This document shows, piece by piece, positions 34,814 to 44,870 of a stretch of DNA of 64,000 nucleotides. How positions within the stretch are numbered: position 1 is the first letter of the stretch; every line of letters starts with the position of its first letter. A program made the translations under genes and the position numbers. The notes under the pieces were generated by a model, which was not told the DNA's origin, did not search any database, and was given only the letters and a program-made list of their open reading frames with translations. The stretch is from Anaerocolumna sp. GTDB taxonomy: Bacteria; Bacillota; Clostridia; Lachnospirales; Lachnospiraceae. The stretch is from assembly GCA_029256725.1 (NCBI GenBank), contig JAQSXJ010000005.1, forward strand, positions 1 to 64,000, read 5' to 3'.

Positions 34814-35895
34814 TGAAAAAATTTATACTATTGGCAGTTTTAGCAGTGGTCTTGATTGCCGGCTGCAGTAAGAAAGATAAAGGTGATACAACGCCAACTC
34901 CAGAACCTACAGAAGCTGCCACAGACACACCTTCCCCTACGGTAGAACCCACAGAGGCAGTGGAAAATCATGATGGCGAGATGAGGAGTCTGCTTACGGG
35001 ATTATGGGTACCGGAGGCGGTTGGTAAATTAAGACCTTATGCCGTAATGCTAAATAATATTGAATTTGCGTCCCCTCAAAGCGGGACAGAAGAAGCTTCT
35101 ATTCTTTATGAAGCCCTGGCTGAAGGCGGTATAACAAGGTTAATGGGTATATACGAGGAATTAAATGAAAAAAGAATCGGTTCTGTCCGCAGTGCAAGAC
35201 ATTATTTTGTAAGTGTGGCAGATGAATATAATGCGATCTATGTACACTACGGTGAAACAACATATGCTACGAAGAAGATCAAAGAGTTGGGTATTGATAA
35301 TTTAAGTGGTTTAACCGGTATCGGAGAGACCGTATTCTATAGAGATACTTCGATAAAAGCCCCTCACAATGCATTTGCCTCAAAAGAAGGTATCTTAAAA
35401 GGAACTGCTGCAAAAGGTTATAAGACAGAGTACAGTTCAGATTACGAAGGCCACTTTAAATTCTATGAGGAGGATACGGATATAGTTAACGGTGAGGAGG
35501 TAAATAAACTGGAGCTTGGTTTTTCCAGTCTTTCTACACCTTATCTTACCTATGATAAAGAATCAAAGAGCTATTTACGATTCCAGTTTGATAAAGCTCA
35601 CATTGATAAAAATACTGATAAGCAGCTTGCTTATAAGAATATTATCGTACAGCTTGTAAAGGAATGGAATAAGGATAAAAACGGATACCAGACCATGGAT
35701 ATTGAAAATGCAGAAGGTAAAGGCTATTATATTACAAACGGACAAGCTGTTGATATAACCTGGAAGAAAAATGAGAGTACCAAGAAAATGAGGTATTATG
35801 ACAAAGCAGGAGAAGAACTTACCATAAATCCTGGCAAAACCTATATTGCATTGTTTCCTGTAGACAGGGAAGACCATATAAATATGCTGAAGTAA
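34813..35895 (+). CDS. YerB-like DUF3048 lipoprotein
   Basis: The 360-aa protein has a lipoprotein signal (MKKFILLAVLAVVLIAGCSK, Cys at 18). A Thr/Pro/Glu-rich linker to about 55 leads to the DUF3048 domains: LRPYAVMLNNIEFASPQSG, ILYEALAEGGITRLMGIYE and GSVRSARHYFVSVADEYNAIYVH, followed by the C-terminal half with WKKNESTKKMRYYDKAGEEL. It would be anchored on the outer face of the membrane. The Bacillus YerB family has no firm function. The ATG overlaps the ybeY stop codon, so translation is coupled. Confidence 0.9.
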   Translation: MKKFILLAVLAVVLIAGCSKKDKGDTTPTPEPTEAATDTPSPTVEPTEAVENHDGEMRSLLTGLWVPEAVGKLRPYAVMLNNIEFASPQSGTEEASILYEALAEGGITRLMGIYEELNEKRIGSVRSARHYFVSVADEYNAIYVHYGETTYATKKIKELGIDNLSGLTGIGETVFYRDTSIKAPHNAFASKEGILKGTAAKGYKTEYSSDYEGHFKFYEEDTDIVNGEEVNKLELGFSSLSTPYLTYDKESKSYLRFQFDKAHIDKNTDKQLAYKNIIVQLVKEWNKDKNGYQTMDIENAEGKGYYITNGQAVDITWKKNESTKKMRYYDKAGEELTINPGKTYIALFPVDREDHINMLK

Positions 35896-35946
35896 TTGGA
35901 AACAGCTTGGCTTATTTAGAAATAAATTGAAAGGTTTTAAATAGAA

Positions 35947-37611
35947 ATGGAATCAAATAATGGTGCTTACCAAGGAACAAAGCGTAAACAAGAAAGCAAA
36001 AGCAGCAACTTTTTAGTTCAGGGGAGTATTCTGGCAGCCACCTCACTGATTGCCAGAATTATAGGAGTAGTTTACCGAATACCATTGACCAATCTCATTG
36101 GGGATGAGGGAATGGGGTACTATGGATATGCATTTAATATCTACAATATCGCTCTTATACTTTCCTCTTACAGCCTTCCATTAGCAGTATCAAAGCTGGT
36201 AGCTGCGAGAGATGCTAAGAAACAATATCGTAATTCCTATATGGTGTTTATGTGCGCCTTGGGATTTGCAATAGCAGCAGGAACGGTCTTTTCCCTGATC
36301 ATTTATTTTGGGGCTGATTTTCTGGCAGGAACAATTTTCAATCTGCCGGCGGTGGCAATACCTTTAAAGGTACTGGCACCTACCATACTGGTGTTTGCCA
36401 TCATGGGTGTTTTAAGAGGGTTCTTTCAAGGAAAGAAAACCATGCTGCCAACCTCATTTTCACAGATTGTTGAGCAGATTGTAAATGCTGTAATAAGTGT
36501 TGCCGCAGCGGCTTATTTGATGCATAGTCACAGCGCTTCACAAAAAATAGCAGCCTATGGAGCAGCAGGCGGTACCCTGGGTACATTACTTGGCGCCATT
36601 GTTTCTCTTTTATTCCTGGCATTTATATTTGCATTATATAAGCCTATTGTTGACAAACAATTAAGAAGGGATATAGGAGCTTCAAAAGAAACAGTGAAAG
36701 AAATATTTGGAGCATTAGGAATAACTGTATTGCCGGTTATACTAAGTCAAACCGTGTATCAGATCAGTTCTTTATTGGATGGTTCTGTATTCTCTTATGT
36801 ACTGGACGGAAAAGGATTGAATGAGATTCAGAGATCAGAACTATGGGGTATTTATTCCAATAAGTATAATATGCTTATTAATGTTCCCATATCCATAGCA
36901 ACTGCCATGGCAGCAGCAATTGTTCCAAGCATTGTAACCTCCAGAGAAGAAGGTGCTAATCTGGTGGTTAAAGAAAAGGTACATGATACACTTAAATTTA
37001 ATATGTTAATTGCAATTCCAAGTGCGTTCGGTCTGGCAGCATTGGCATCACCCATTCTTAGATTGTTGTTAAAGGACGCCAACCTGCTTCCTGCAAGAAT
37101 GCTTACTATAGGATCAATCGCAGTTGTTTTTTATGCTTTTTCTACTCTTACAAATGCGGTTCTGCAGGGAATCAATAAGATGCGGCTTCCTGTTATTCAT
37201 TCCGTTATAGCATTGGGTATACATATTATCGTTCTGTATATACTGCTGCAGTTTACTGAACTTGGTGCTTATGCACTGGTAATCAGCAATATAATATTTG
37301 CCTTAGTCGTTAGTATCTTAAATTGGATCTCGGTAGCAAGACTTTTAAGCTATAAACAGGAGATTAAGAAGACTTTTATTATCCCTACAGGCTGCTCTGT
37401 CTTTATGGCAGGAGTTGCCTATCTGGTATATTGGTTAAGCTATAATGCTGTTAAGAGTAATACTATCAGTACGCTGTTAGCTATTATATTTGCAGTAATT
37501 GTCTATGGTGTGCTTCTGCTTGTATTTAAAGCAGTGACAGAAACTGAGCTTGTTAAGATGCCTATGGGCAGAACTTTGGCGCGAATTGCAGTAAAGCTTC
37601 ATCTTTTATAA
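35947..37611 (+). CDS. spoVB: SpoVB-type polysaccharide/lipid flippase (MOP superfamily)
   Basis: The 554-aa integral membrane protein has about fourteen transmembrane helices and the family start GSILAATSLIARIIGVVYRIPLTNLIGDEGMGYYGYAFNIYN. The motif GVLRGFFQGKKTMLPTSFSQIVEQ and the later GINKMRLPVIHS region are typical of the SpoVB/MurJ branch. SpoVB acts in spore cortex synthesis, probably as a flippase of lipid-linked sugar. Related clostridial copies may export other polymers. It lies between the lipoprotein and a BofC-like gene. The ribosome binding site is weak. Confidence 0.88.
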   Translation: MESNNGAYQGTKRKQESKSSNFLVQGSILAATSLIARIIGVVYRIPLTNLIGDEGMGYYGYAFNIYNIALILSSYSLPLAVSKLVAARDAKKQYRNSYMVFMCALGFAIAAGTVFSLIIYFGADFLAGTIFNLPAVAIPLKVLAPTILVFAIMGVLRGFFQGKKTMLPTSFSQIVEQIVNAVISVAAAAYLMHSHSASQKIAAYGAAGGTLGTLLGAIVSLLFLAFIFALYKPIVDKQLRRDIGASKETVKEIFGALGITVLPVILSQTVYQISSLLDGSVFSYVLDGKGLNEIQRSELWGIYSNKYNMLINVPISIATAMAAAIVPSIVTSREEGANLVVKEKVHDTLKFNMLIAIPSAFGLAALASPILRLLLKDANLLPARMLTIGSIAVVFYAFSTLTNAVLQGINKMRLPVIHSVIALGIHIIVLYILLQFTELGAYALVISNIIFALVVSILNWISVARLLSYKQEIKKTFIIPTGCSVFMAGVAYLVYWLSYNAVKSNTISTLLAIIFAVIVYGVLLLVFKAVTETELVKMPMGRTLARIAVKLHLL

Positions 37612-37679
37612 CCTAATCCTTTTGCAATGTGTATAAACCCTTTTATTAGGTGAATACTTATTGCAAAGGAGTGATATCA

Positions 37680-38393
37680 GTGAGATATAAAAAAGCAGTC
37701 ACCTATTTCCTGACTTTTTCAGCTATAGCATGCATGTTTACAGCCAGCTATTATTTTAGCTATAAACAAGCTTTAAGAGACTTTAACGAAAGTGCGGTTG
37801 AACGCAATAATGATTTGATTAAAGAACTGGAGAAGCAGGGATATTTGACAAATACTGTGAAACAGGGAGAAACACCAGCGGATAATCAAGGAGCTTTAAA
37901 TGATACAGAGGATGGGCAGGAGGATGCTGAAGCAGCCAGCGCAATTACGGATACCGTCTTACCTTCTACCCAGTATACATTACAGACCTATGATACGAAA
38001 ACAGGGCAGCTTAGTGAAGAAGAACTTCCCACACCAAGTTATTTGATTGGCCTTACGAGAGATGAGGTTATAACTTACTTAACAGATTATCAGGCAGATT
38101 TGTCTTTAAATGAATTTGAAAAAGGGTTGGTATCCTTTGAACTGATATCTTTTTCAAAAGATTCAATTATTCTCCGTAAAACGTACAATTCGGATACCGT
38201 AGAGTACAAATATTACTTAAAGGCAGTTAATGGCTATATTGTCGCCTATTACGGTGATCAGAAGACGGTGTACGATTATACCGGTGTAGCTGTTGAGAAT
38301 CTCCCTCTGGAGGACAGGCTGCATCTGGAAAACGGTATATTTATTAAAGATCTGGATGAATTATATGCTGTATTGGAGAACTATTCAAGCTAG
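37680..38393 (+). CDS. BofC C-terminal-domain-like membrane-anchored protein
   Basis: A GTG start at 37680 (237 aa) is chosen because AAAGGAG lies 8 bases upstream. The alternative at 37650 has none. A single N-terminal transmembrane segment (about 8-26, with [15 protein letters not shown]) is followed by an acidic linker. The C-terminal domain contains [18 protein letters not shown] and [16 protein letters not shown], like the C-terminal domain of the forespore protein BofC. BofC restrains SpoIVB signalling in Bacillus. A similar job here is inference. The next gene converges and overlaps its stop by 4 bases. Confidence 0.7.
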   Translation: MRYKKAVTYFLTFSAIACMFTASYYFSYKQALRDFNESAVERNNDLIKELEKQGYLTNTVKQGETPADNQGALNDTEDGQEDAEAASAITDTVLPSTQYTLQTYDTKTGQLSEEELPTPSYLIGLTRDEVITYLTDYQADLSLNEFEKGLVSFELISFSKDSIILRKTYNSDTVEYKYYLKAVNGYIVAYYGDQKTVYDYTGVAVENLPLEDRLHLENGIFIKDLDELYAVLENYSS

Positions 38394-40051
38394 TAAGGAT
38401 GATAATCAGGTTTTTCAGTGGTTTCTGTTGAAAGTGCTATTACGGAAAGAGCTGCCTGACCAGTAACGACTGCAGCCGGTGATAAAAGGCTTACAAACAA
38501 GGAAGGATTTTCCTGGTATTGATTTGTATTCACAATAAAATTGCCGGCTGAAATTGTAATAGGTGTATTTCCGCAGGTGTTAAATGGTTTGTATATTCTA
38601 AATATTTCAATTGTCTGGTTATTGCTGGTTAAACAAACGGCGATTTCCAGATTTTTTTTGGTGGTTGCATTTAACCAGAGAATGTTAATATTTAAGGATA
38701 CCGAATAAGAGGAATTACATTCCAGAAAGATATAGCAGCCATCTGAGGATATTGTATTATTGCAGTTGCAGGATTGGTAATCCTGTGTCCATATAAAAGG
38801 CGCTTTGCAATTCCAGGTAAAATCTCTCTGTCGTTCTTTATAAGAAGATAAACAGGTAGTAATATTACAAACAGGACCAGGTATTCCTTGCGGTCCTCTG
38901 GGACCGGTAGCGCCAGTATTGCCCATTGCTCCTTTTGCACCTCGTGGTCCAGGGAAACCAGTAGCCCCTCTGGCACCTGTAGCTCCGGTGATTCCAGCAG
39001 GCCCGGTAGCGCCGGTTACTCCTGTGGGCCCGTAAGGTCCCTGTGGACCTGTATCACCCTTAGGGCCGGTAACCCCAGGAGGTCCCGTAACGCCAGCAGG
39101 ACCTATTGGTCCTACTGAGCCAGTGTCGCCTTTAGGGCCAGTGGCTCCTGTTGGGCCAGTAGAGCCTGTGGGACCTTGTGGACCAATATCACCTTTAGAG
39201 CCGGTGGCTCCTGTTGGTCCGGTAGCACCGGTAGAGCCTGTAGGGCCGATGGGACCTTGTGGACCAATATCACCCTTAGGGCCAGTAGAACCCGTTGGTC
39301 CGGTAGCGCCGGTAGAACCTGTAGAGCCGATGGGACCTTGTGGACCAATATCACCCTTAGGGCCAGTAGAACCTGTTGGTCCGACAGGACCTTGTGGACC
39401 AGTATCACCTTTAGGGCCGGTAGCTCCTATTGGCCCAGTAGCTCCTAAAGGACCCATAGGTCCGGTATTACCCGTAGGACCTGTAGGACCTTGTGGACCA
39501 GTATCACCTTTAGGACCGGTAGCTCCGATAGGACCCTGTGGACCCTTATCACCTTTAAGACCAGTTGGCCCAGTGGCGCCGGTAGTCCCCGTAGGACCGA
39601 TAGGACCTTGTGCTCCGGTAGTACCCTTAGGGCCCGTAGGACCAGTTGGTCCAGTATCACCTTTTATGCCTTTAGGTCCTCTAGGACCCATAGCCCCAGT
39701 TGGACCCGTGGGTCCTTTTGGCCCGGTAGCACCAGTAGGACCGGTTGGGCCTATTTCTTCGCACATAACATCTAATACACGTTCCATTTTGTTTTTTAAA
39801 AAAATTTGCAGCTGCATTAATACATCAATCAGAGATTCAACACTTTTATTAACGGATAGTATATCTTCAATAGTGGCACTGTCTCCTGTATTTTTCTGCA
39901 GATCATTTACTACATATTGTATTTTTTCGCCCTCGGCATTAATGATATGGCTCAGACCCACTTCTTCTAAGGCTATGGAGGCAAGAATCATAGTAAGAGC
40001 CTTTTCGCGAGTAATATCAGGACTGATATCCGGAAAATTAGGAATGGACAT
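38390..40051 (-). CDS. Collagen-like protein with Cys-rich C-terminal domain
   Basis: The 553-aa protein has three parts. An N-terminal domain (1-98) with [20 protein letters not shown] and [19 protein letters not shown] is shared with the two collagen-like proteins at 42464 and 43580. A long collagen region (about 99-395) has about a hundred G-x-y triplets, mostly GPTGPTG and GPKGDTG. A C-terminal domain contains CNITTC, WNCKAPF, CNCNN and CGN. There is no signal peptide, so a spore-surface (exosporium-like) location is more likely than secretion. Lysine-bearing triplets may give charge and threonines may be glycosylated. The glycosyltransferase gene just upstream is probably in the same operon. 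Confidence 0.85.
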   Translation of the reverse strand: MSIPNFPDISPDITREKALTMILASIALEEVGLSHIINAEGEKIQYVVNDLQKNTGDSATIEDILSVNKSVESLIDVLMQLQIFLKNKMERVLDVMCEEIGPTGPTGATGPKGPTGPTGAMGPRGPKGIKGDTGPTGPTGPKGTTGAQGPIGPTGTTGATGPTGLKGDKGPQGPIGATGPKGDTGPQGPTGPTGNTGPMGPLGATGPIGATGPKGDTGPQGPVGPTGSTGPKGDIGPQGPIGSTGSTGATGPTGSTGPKGDIGPQGPIGPTGSTGATGPTGATGSKGDIGPQGPTGSTGPTGATGPKGDTGSVGPIGPAGVTGPPGVTGPKGDTGPQGPYGPTGVTGATGPAGITGATGARGATGFPGPRGAKGAMGNTGATGPRGPQGIPGPVCNITTCLSSYKERQRDFTWNCKAPFIWTQDYQSCNCNNTISSDGCYIFLECNSSYSVSLNINILWLNATTKKNLEIAVCLTSNNQTIEIFRIYKPFNTCGNTPITISAGNFIVNTNQYQENPSLFVSLLSPAAVVTGQAALSVIALSTETTEKPDYHPY

Positions 40052-40078
40052 TTGCGCGTTCCTTTCTTTTATATAATT

Positions 40079-41164
40079 TTACAGAGCAGACAGCTTCTTC
40101 TGTAAATATTCCTGGTTTCGCTTGGCTTGGACAGAATCAGGTTTATGTTTTAAAGCTCTGTTGTTAAATTTTAATGCTTTTTTATAGTCCCCTAAACGAT
40201 CGTAGCAGACAGCGCATTCAATGAGAGGGATATAAGCCCAGCAGTCAGGTTGTATAAATCCCCAGCAGTTTTCGGGTTTTTTTAAGGTGAGGATAAATTG
40301 AAACCAATATATGGCTCTTTCATATTCTTCTTTTTCCTGATAGTGGTAGCCGATTTGACAGCAGACTTCAGCACGAGGGGTATCATAAAGAAAGCTCTTT
40401 AAAAGACTTGTAAGAGCGAGTTTATCCAGATTCAATTGAAAATAGCATTTGGCAATGTCACTGCAGGCAGCAATATTATCTTCAACCCATCCCATATTAG
40501 TATCCAGGAAAAGCTCAAATTGGCTGATTGCTTCTTTTACTCTTTGATGGTCCTTTAATTCTCTGGCGTAATAATAAATTCCTCTGGGGGAGAGATAACC
40601 TTTTTCTTTTAGATGTCTTTCATAAATTTTAAGATTACGGCTGCTTTTAACGGCTGCTTCCGGTTTTTTACCATGAATAATACGAATGCCGCTTTCTAAT
40701 ACTGGTCCATTGGTAGCAAGATATTCATGTACCGGTTCAATCCATTGGAAGTCACAGCTTTTCTTAGTTAATCGTTCACGGAAGTAGGTGAAAGTCTCAT
40801 TACCTTTATAATCTAAGCCTGTTACATATTTCATCATAATTGTATTATAATCTGAAGTCATATTTTTTTTGAATTTCTTAAGCTTTATAGCATCTTCGGG
40901 AAGCAGGAAATCATCTGCATCAAGCCATAAAATATATTCCATGGTTGCAAGCTCATAAGAATAGTTTCTGGCTGCGGAAAAATCATCTATCCATTTGAAG
41001 TCATATACTTTATTAGTATAGAGAGAACAAATTTCCTTGGTTTTGTCTTTGGAGCCCGTATCGACTATTATAATTTCATCCACAATGCTAAAAACAGAAT
41101 TCAGGCATCTTCTGATATTTTTTTCTTCATCTTTAACAATCATAGCCAAGCTTATGGTTACCAT
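40079..41164 (-). CDS. GT2 glycosyltransferase with TPR-like C-terminus
   Basis: The 361-aa protein begins with a family 2 glycosyltransferase domain: VTISLAMIVKDEEKNIRRCL, EIIIVDTGSKDKT, then DFSAARNYSYELATMEYILWLDADD with the DxD-type metal motif. Residues about 200-355 form TPR-like helical repeats (YYQEKEEYERAIYWFQFIL; YDRLGDYKKALKFNNRALKHKP). Such enzymes often glycosylate Ser, Thr or Cys of a partner protein. It lies 27 bases upstream of a collagen-like gene on the same strand, so modification of collagen threonines is a reasonable inference. A related, broken gene lies divergently at 41322. Confidence 0.85.
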   Translation of the reverse strand: MVTISLAMIVKDEEKNIRRCLNSVFSIVDEIIIVDTGSKDKTKEICSLYTNKVYDFKWIDDFSAARNYSYELATMEYILWLDADDFLLPEDAIKLKKFKKNMTSDYNTIMMKYVTGLDYKGNETFTYFRERLTKKSCDFQWIEPVHEYLATNGPVLESGIRIIHGKKPEAAVKSSRNLKIYERHLKEKGYLSPRGIYYYARELKDHQRVKEAISQFELFLDTNMGWVEDNIAACSDIAKCYFQLNLDKLALTSLLKSFLYDTPRAEVCCQIGYHYQEKEEYERAIYWFQFILTLKKPENCWGFIQPDCWAYIPLIECAVCYDRLGDYKKALKFNNRALKHKPDSVQAKRNQEYLQKKLSAL

Positions 41165-41192
41165 TGTGCATCCTTAAAAATATAATTGTTAC

Positions 41193-41221
41193 ATTATATG
41201 GTGGAAACACGTAGAAGTGAA
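41193..41221 (-). promoter_or_regulatory. Candidate promoter of the glycosyltransferase/collagen operon
   Basis: On the minus strand TTCACT (41221-41216) and TATAAT (41198-41193) are 17 bases apart and lie about 30 bases upstream of the glycosyltransferase start. Confidence 0.4.
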
Positions 41222-41321
41222 TGCAAAATTGTAAAAAAACAAAATTTATAAAATTTTTTGGTAACCATTACAGGCTATGGACATAAAATGTTATAAATCC
41301 TAATGGTTGAAGGCTGGTCAG

Positions 41322-42352
41322 ATGTCTACTGTAAGTCTATGTATGATAGTAAAAAATGAAGAAGAATATATTGAAGCATGTCTTGAGAGTGTAAAAAATT
41401 TGGTTGATGAGATTATAATCCTAGACACCGGTTCAACTGACTTAGTCTGGCAAGAAATCAAAGTATAGATAAAGCTACCTGTGATTGGATATTATGGATG
41501 GATGCAGATGAAAGATTGATTCTAAAAGATCATAAACTCTTACAGCAAAAGCTATCAAAGAAGCGCTGTAAAGCGTACTCTGTAAGAATGATGCATTTCA
41601 TGGACTCTATGGAAGAGAAAAAAAACCAGTATTATATTTCACATCATATCAGGTTATTTCAAAGAAAAGCCGAATTTCGATTTCAGGGAATCATTCATGA
41701 GAAGTTGGTCGACCGGAAGGGAAAGGAACTTCAATCGAAAGAAATTGCTGAAGTTATTGAGCTGCATCATTATGGATATACAGAGCTTCATCTGAAAGAG
41801 AAAGGTCTCAGGAACTTAAGCCTCTGTCTGAAGGCTAAGGAAAATGACAAGGAGAATCCATGGCTGGATTATCATATAGCTGCAGAATTGTACCGCTTAG
41901 GGGATATGAAGAAATCTCTAGAATTTATAAACTTCTCCATATTAGGATTTTTGTCTAAGGGTAAGGTACCCCCATCATATCTATACAAACTCAAATATGA
42001 TCTATTGATAACATGTGGTAATACGGAAAATGTATATGAGGGAATTGAGAGAGCTATCAGCTTATTTCCCGATTATGTAGAACTGCATTTTTACAGAGGA
42101 ATTGTATTGTTCAGGTTGAATCAATATAAGGAAGCAGTGAAAGCCTTTTCTTACTGTATCCTGTTAGGAGAGGATAACCCGAATTATCTTATAAAGTGCG
42201 GCAGCGGAACATTTCTTGCCTATTACTATATAGGTGAAGCCTATATAATGCTCGGAGAAAAGGAGTATGCATTAGAAGCCTACAGGCAGGCTGTGCTTTA
42301 CCAGGCTGAATTTCCAGAAGTTCAAGAACGGCTCAGGGAGTATACGGCTTAA
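41322..42352 (+). pseudogene. Second GT2/TPR glycosyltransferase, frame broken by an internal gap
   Basis: ATG 41322 opens [20 protein letters not shown] to LDTGSTD, like the gene at 40079. After GAC at 41440 the frame goes wrong and stops at 41466. In another frame [22 protein letters not shown] continues and runs open to 42352 with TPR repeats (LGEKEYALEAYRQAVLYQ). Compared with its paralogue, about 64 nucleotides coding for the segment between DTGSTD and the FS-ARN motif are missing. The later frame alone (from 41498, 284 aa) would lack the nucleotide-sugar site. It is upstream of, and probably served, the collagen genes at 42464 and 43580. Confidence 0.75.
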
Positions 42353-42463
42353 GAGTGATAAACACAACTTAATAGGTTTATTGTAAATTCACTCTTTATA
42401 ATTTGCGGCATAAAAGCAGATTTCTGCTAGATGCAAATATTATTTAATTAAGGGGGATAAAAA

Positions 42464-43567
42464 ATGTCTCAGCCCAGTTTTCCTACCATTAGCCCCGCTT
42501 TCACAAGGGAAGATGTAATTAATCAGATATTGTCTTCCATTGCAATGGAAGAGTTGGGATTAAGTCATATTATTAATACAGAAGGAGAAAAGTTACAATA
42601 TATTATTGGAACCTTACCGGGTATTCCAGGACCAGGTGCAACAGTAGCAGATGTTTTGGCAGCTAATGACAGTGTCCGTAATATGATTGATGCAATTTCC
42701 CAAAACCAGTTATTGTATAAGAGTAAGATGCAGAGTGCATTAGCATCTTCTGAAATGCAGGGACCTACCGGAGCCACAGGACCCACCGGACCAGCTGGGC
42801 CTGCAGGCGGACCTACAGGCTCCACCGGAGCCACCGGAGCCACCGGACCTACCGGAGCCACCGGACCTATGGGAGCAGTTGGTGATACAGGACCTGCCGG
42901 AGCCACGGGAGCCACCGGAGCCCAGGGAGTGCAAGGACCTATCGGAGCAGCAGGAGCAGCTGGAGCAACCGGAACAGCCGGAGCCACGGGAGCAGCCGGA
43001 GCAACCGGAGCCACGGGAGCCACAGGGCCTGTTGGAGCAACCGGAGCGGTAGGACCTACAGGAGCAATTGGAGCCACAGGAGCCACGGGAGCTACAGGAG
43101 CTACCGGAGCCACTGGTGCTACAGGAGCCACAGGACCAACTGGTCCAACAGGAACTAATGTTACTAGTACGGCAGGTTTTGCTGCCAATACGACAGGAGC
43201 CAGTATTACGGTAGCTGTAGTCGGTACCCTTGTTCCGCTGCCGAGCAGTCAGGTTCTGCCTGCTGATATTACAGTAAACGGAGCTAATGATACTTTTACC
43301 ATTGCGACAACAGGACGATATAGATTATCCTACAATGTAAATACAACTGCCGCACTTGCACTTGGAACGAGACTCTTGATAAATGGTGCTCCTTTAGCAC
43401 AATCAACGGTTATACCTCTGTTGAGCTTATCCAGTTTTTCTGCAGAAGTATTACTGGACATTACCGCTCCGACCACTGTATCACTGCAACTGTTCGGATT
43501 AGCTGGTGCAGCTGTTTTACTTGCCGGATCAGCAGGTGCTTCACTGATGATGATTAGATTAAGTTAG
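42464..43567 (+). CDS. BclA-like collagen glycoprotein 1
   Basis: The 367-aa protein has the same N-terminal domain as its two relatives ([38 protein letters not shown], residues 1-100). About 44 collagen triplets follow, dominated by GAT and GPT (about 101-230). The C-terminal domain of about 135 residues has [34 protein letters not shown] and a final hydrophobic ASLMMIRLS. That domain resembles the trimerising TNF-like tip of Bacillus BclA. There is no signal peptide. Spore-surface display is inferred. The threonine-rich triplets are candidate O-glycosylation sites for the enzymes next door. It is followed by its paralogue after 12 bases. Confidence 0.88.
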   Translation: MSQPSFPTISPAFTREDVINQILSSIAMEELGLSHIINTEGEKLQYIIGTLPGIPGPGATVADVLAANDSVRNMIDAISQNQLLYKSKMQSALASSEMQGPTGATGPTGPAGPAGGPTGSTGATGATGPTGATGPMGAVGDTGPAGATGATGAQGVQGPIGAAGAAGATGTAGATGAAGATGATGATGPVGATGAVGPTGAIGATGATGATGATGATGATGATGPTGPTGTNVTSTAGFAANTTGASITVAVVGTLVPLPSSQVLPADITVNGANDTFTIATTGRYRLSYNVNTTAALALGTRLLINGAPLAQSTVIPLLSLSSFSAEVLLDITAPTTVSLQLFGLAGAAVLLAGSAGASLMMIRLS

Positions 43568-43579
43568 GAGGGAATAATT

Positions 43580-44692
43580 ATGTCACAAGCAAGTTTTCCC
43601 GTAATTAGCCCTCCCTTGACCAGAGGTGATGCCATTAATCAGATACTGGCCTCTATAGCAATAGCACTGGAGGAGCTGGGATTCAGTCATATTCTTAATG
43701 CGGAAGGCGAGAAACTGCAATTCGTACTGGGAACTATTCCGGGTTTATCGGGTGGTGCGGCTACGAATGATGATGTTATAGACGCTAACGAGAGTGTTCA
43801 GGAGATGCTTAATTCAGCTCTTGAAAATCAATTAATGCTAAATTCAAAAATGGCCCTTGCCCTGAATGCACCTGTTTCGATAGGTGTTACCGGACCTATC
43901 GGACCCACAGGACCTACGGGGTCCTTTACTGGAGCAACGGGACCTACGGGAGCCACAGGAGCCACAGGACCAGATGGTCCCGCAGGGCTTACCGGAGCCT
44001 TAGGGGCAGCAGGAGTATTAGGAGCTACCGGACCTGTTGGTGATGCAGGCATAACGGGAGATACCGGTCCAACGGGAGCCACAGGAGCCACAGGAGCAAC
44101 GGGAGCCACCGGACCTGCCGGAGTGGCAGGAGTTTTAGGAGCTACAGGACCTGCAGGACCAATTGGAACTACAGGAGCTACCGGAACTACTGGTCCCGGA
44201 GGAACTGCCGGAGTTACAGGAACAGCTGGAGCAGTAGGAGCTACTGGAGCCACCGGAGCTACTGGAGCTTCTGGACCAAATCCCACAGCAACAGCAGGTT
44301 TTGCTGCCAATACGTCAGGACCTACTATCACCGTTTTAATTGCCGGAACTTTAATTCCCCTGCCAAGTACGCAGGTTTTATCAGCAGATATCACTGCAAA
44401 TGGTGCTAATACGGTCTTTACAGTAAATACCTTTGGACGGTACCGCATTTCATACCATATAAATACCACCTTGGCACTTTTAATGGGCAGCCGGTTAGTA
44501 ATTAACGGATCAAACAATACAGCATCTACAATAAATCCGGTATTAACAACTTCCAGTTATTATGCTGAAATAGAGATAGATCTTGCTGTGGGAGCTACTA
44601 TTTCGCTGCAGATGTTTGCGACTCTTCTGGGAGTTGCTACACTGATAAGTGGTGGAGTCGGCGCAAGCCTTATGATAATTCGTTTAAGTTAA
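43580..44692 (+). CDS. BclA-like collagen glycoprotein 2
   Basis: The 370-aa protein is a tandem duplicate of the gene at 42464. It has the N-terminal domain ([39 protein letters not shown]), a collagen region from about 100 to 235 and the same BclA-like tip ([42 protein letters not shown]). Both ends are well conserved while the triplets have drifted, as expected when the end domains carry the assembly function. The two proteins could form mixed trimers. GGAGGG precedes the ATG. A terminator hairpin follows. Confidence 0.88.
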   Translation: MSQASFPVISPPLTRGDAINQILASIAIALEELGFSHILNAEGEKLQFVLGTIPGLSGGAATNDDVIDANESVQEMLNSALENQLMLNSKMALALNAPVSIGVTGPIGPTGPTGSFTGATGPTGATGATGPDGPAGLTGALGAAGVLGATGPVGDAGITGDTGPTGATGATGATGATGPAGVAGVLGATGPAGPIGTTGATGTTGPGGTAGVTGTAGAVGATGATGATGASGPNPTATAGFAANTSGPTITVLIAGTLIPLPSTQVLSADITANGANTVFTVNTFGRYRISYHINTTLALLMGSRLVINGSNNTASTINPVLTTSSYYAEIEIDLAVGATISLQMFATLLGVATLISGGVGASLMIIRLS

Positions 44693-44704
44693 TAATCTAA
44701 TCAA

Positions 44705-44741
44705 AGGGATGCATATAAGTGATACTTATGTATCCCTCTTA
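44705..44741 (+). terminator. Terminator of the collagen gene pair
   Basis: An AGGGATGCAT.AAGT segment pairs with ACTTATGTATCCCT with one bulge and leads into CTCTTAAAA. The T-run is weak. Confidence 0.5.
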
Positions 44742-44806
44742 AAATGGTTTAAGCAATTAGACCAAAGAATTTGACCACACAAAAAGTAAATAATGAAAAA
44801 CTTACA

Positions 44807-44870
44807 TAAAAAGCCCTTCTTTGCTTCTTTATTGTATTACAATGGGTGCTTGCATCAGCTAAAAGAAGGG
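44807..44870 (-). terminator. Terminator of the AraC-family gene
   Basis: On the minus strand CCCTTCTTT (44870-44862) pairs with AAAGAAGGG (44822-44814) and is followed by a CTTTTTAT tract. The left arm overlaps the last codons of the AraC gene, and the loop is large. Confidence 0.45.

Noticed and set aside
39123..40076. 317-codon plus-strand ORF opposite the collagen-like gene
   Set aside because: It is the antisense reading of Gly-x-y codons. The minus-strand frame has the proper N-terminal domain and ribosome binding site.
42565..43188. Long minus-strand ORFs over the two BclA-like genes (also 43828-44517)
   Set aside because: Pro-Val-Ala repeats are the mirror of GAT/GPT triplets. No start signals are present.
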